Assembly: GCA_029938515.1 (NCBI GenBank)
Contig: JAOZUU010000176.1
Span: forward strand, 1-6,244
Direction: 5' to 3'
DNA length: 6,244 nucleotides
Source of the DNA: Desulfobacterales bacterium
Lineage (GTDB): Bacteria > Desulfobacterota > Desulfobacteria > Desulfobacterales > QNYZ01
A program made the position numbers and the translations under genes. Below the pieces are notes generated by a model. That model did not search any database. It saw only the letters and a program-made list of their open reading frames with translations, and had not been told where the DNA came from. Positions 6,109 through 6,244 of this stretch are shown piece after piece (the first letter of the stretch is position 1; each line of letters starts with the position of its first letter).

Positions 6109-6244
6109 ATGGGCAAGATATTAAGACTTGTGGGACAACGACTGGCGATCGGACTGCTTGTATTATGGATTGTTTCCCTGATTATTTTCATGGGTTTAGA
6201 ATTTTTGCCGGGCGATCTGGCCCAGGAAATTCTAGGTCAATCGG
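6109..6244 (+). CDS. ABC transporter permease, DppB/OppB type, N-terminal fragment cut by window edge
   Basis: This is an inner-membrane subunit of an oligopeptide-type ABC importer. The 45 codons in the window carry the family's N-terminal signature. There is a basic start (MGKILRLVGQRL), one strongly hydrophobic membrane segment at about residues 13-31, and the FLPGD motif (32-36) where DppB/OppB proteins usually have a PGDP-like sequence. AAGGA four bases upstream sets the ATG at 6109. Full members are about 310-340 residues, so most of the gene lies outside. It follows the methyltransferase on the same strand, 121 bases downstream, and is probably in its operon. A family-5 solute-binding protein, the matching receptor class, lies at the other end of the window on the opposite strand; pairing of the two is inferred. 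Confidence 0.87.
   Translation, partial: MGKILRLVGQRLAIGLLVLWIVSLIIFMGLEFLPGDLAQEILGQS

Noticed and set aside
1..6244. CRISPR arrays, tRNA or rRNA genes, insertion sequences, attachment sites
   Set aside because: No regularly spaced repeats, tRNA-like cloverleaf with conserved arms, rRNA segments, transposase motifs or terminal repeats were seen.

Overview
The window is about 6.2 kb of gene-dense bacterial DNA. It holds two divergent gene arms that meet at one regulatory gap at 4378-4562. Base composition is moderate. Two features suggest a Gram-negative anaerobe, with the sulfate-reducing Desulfobacterota as a reasonable guess: a pyrrolysine-free homologue of trimethylamine methyltransferase (MttB), and a Tat-type leader on a solute-binding protein. 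This placement is inference only; no rRNA or other phylogenetic marker is present.

The left (minus-strand) arm, in order of transcription, starts with a GntR/FCD-family regulator (4377-3682). It continues with a histidinol-phosphate-aminotransferase-family PLP enzyme (3606-2461) and a CtBP-like D-2-hydroxyacid dehydrogenase (2333-1362). It ends with the N-terminal 402 residues of a family-5 (oligopeptide/nickel type) ABC solute-binding protein (1206 to beyond position 1). The first three genes probably form one transcript. The binding-protein gene has its own 155-bp upstream gap with a promoter candidate and two palindromes.

The right (plus-strand) arm starts with a complete MttB-superfamily methyltransferase (4563-5987). 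After a 121-bp gap that can fold into a long stem, it continues with the first 45 residues of a DppB/OppB-type permease (from 6109), which runs off the window. Parts of what may be one oligopeptide-type ABC importer therefore lie on both outer flanks, around the enzymes and the regulator.

Working model (inference): the importer brings in a small compound, possibly an N-methylated amino acid or betaine. The MttB homologue removes a methyl group to a corrinoid protein not encoded here. The aminotransferase and dehydrogenase handle the amino-acid/2-oxo-acid/2-hydroxy-acid end of the pathway. The GntR/FCD protein senses an acid intermediate and controls both arms from the central gap, where a near-perfect palindrome overlaps its own predicted -10 box. 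The gene families are well supported. The substrate, the operator assignments and the RNA structures are not proven by sequence alone.
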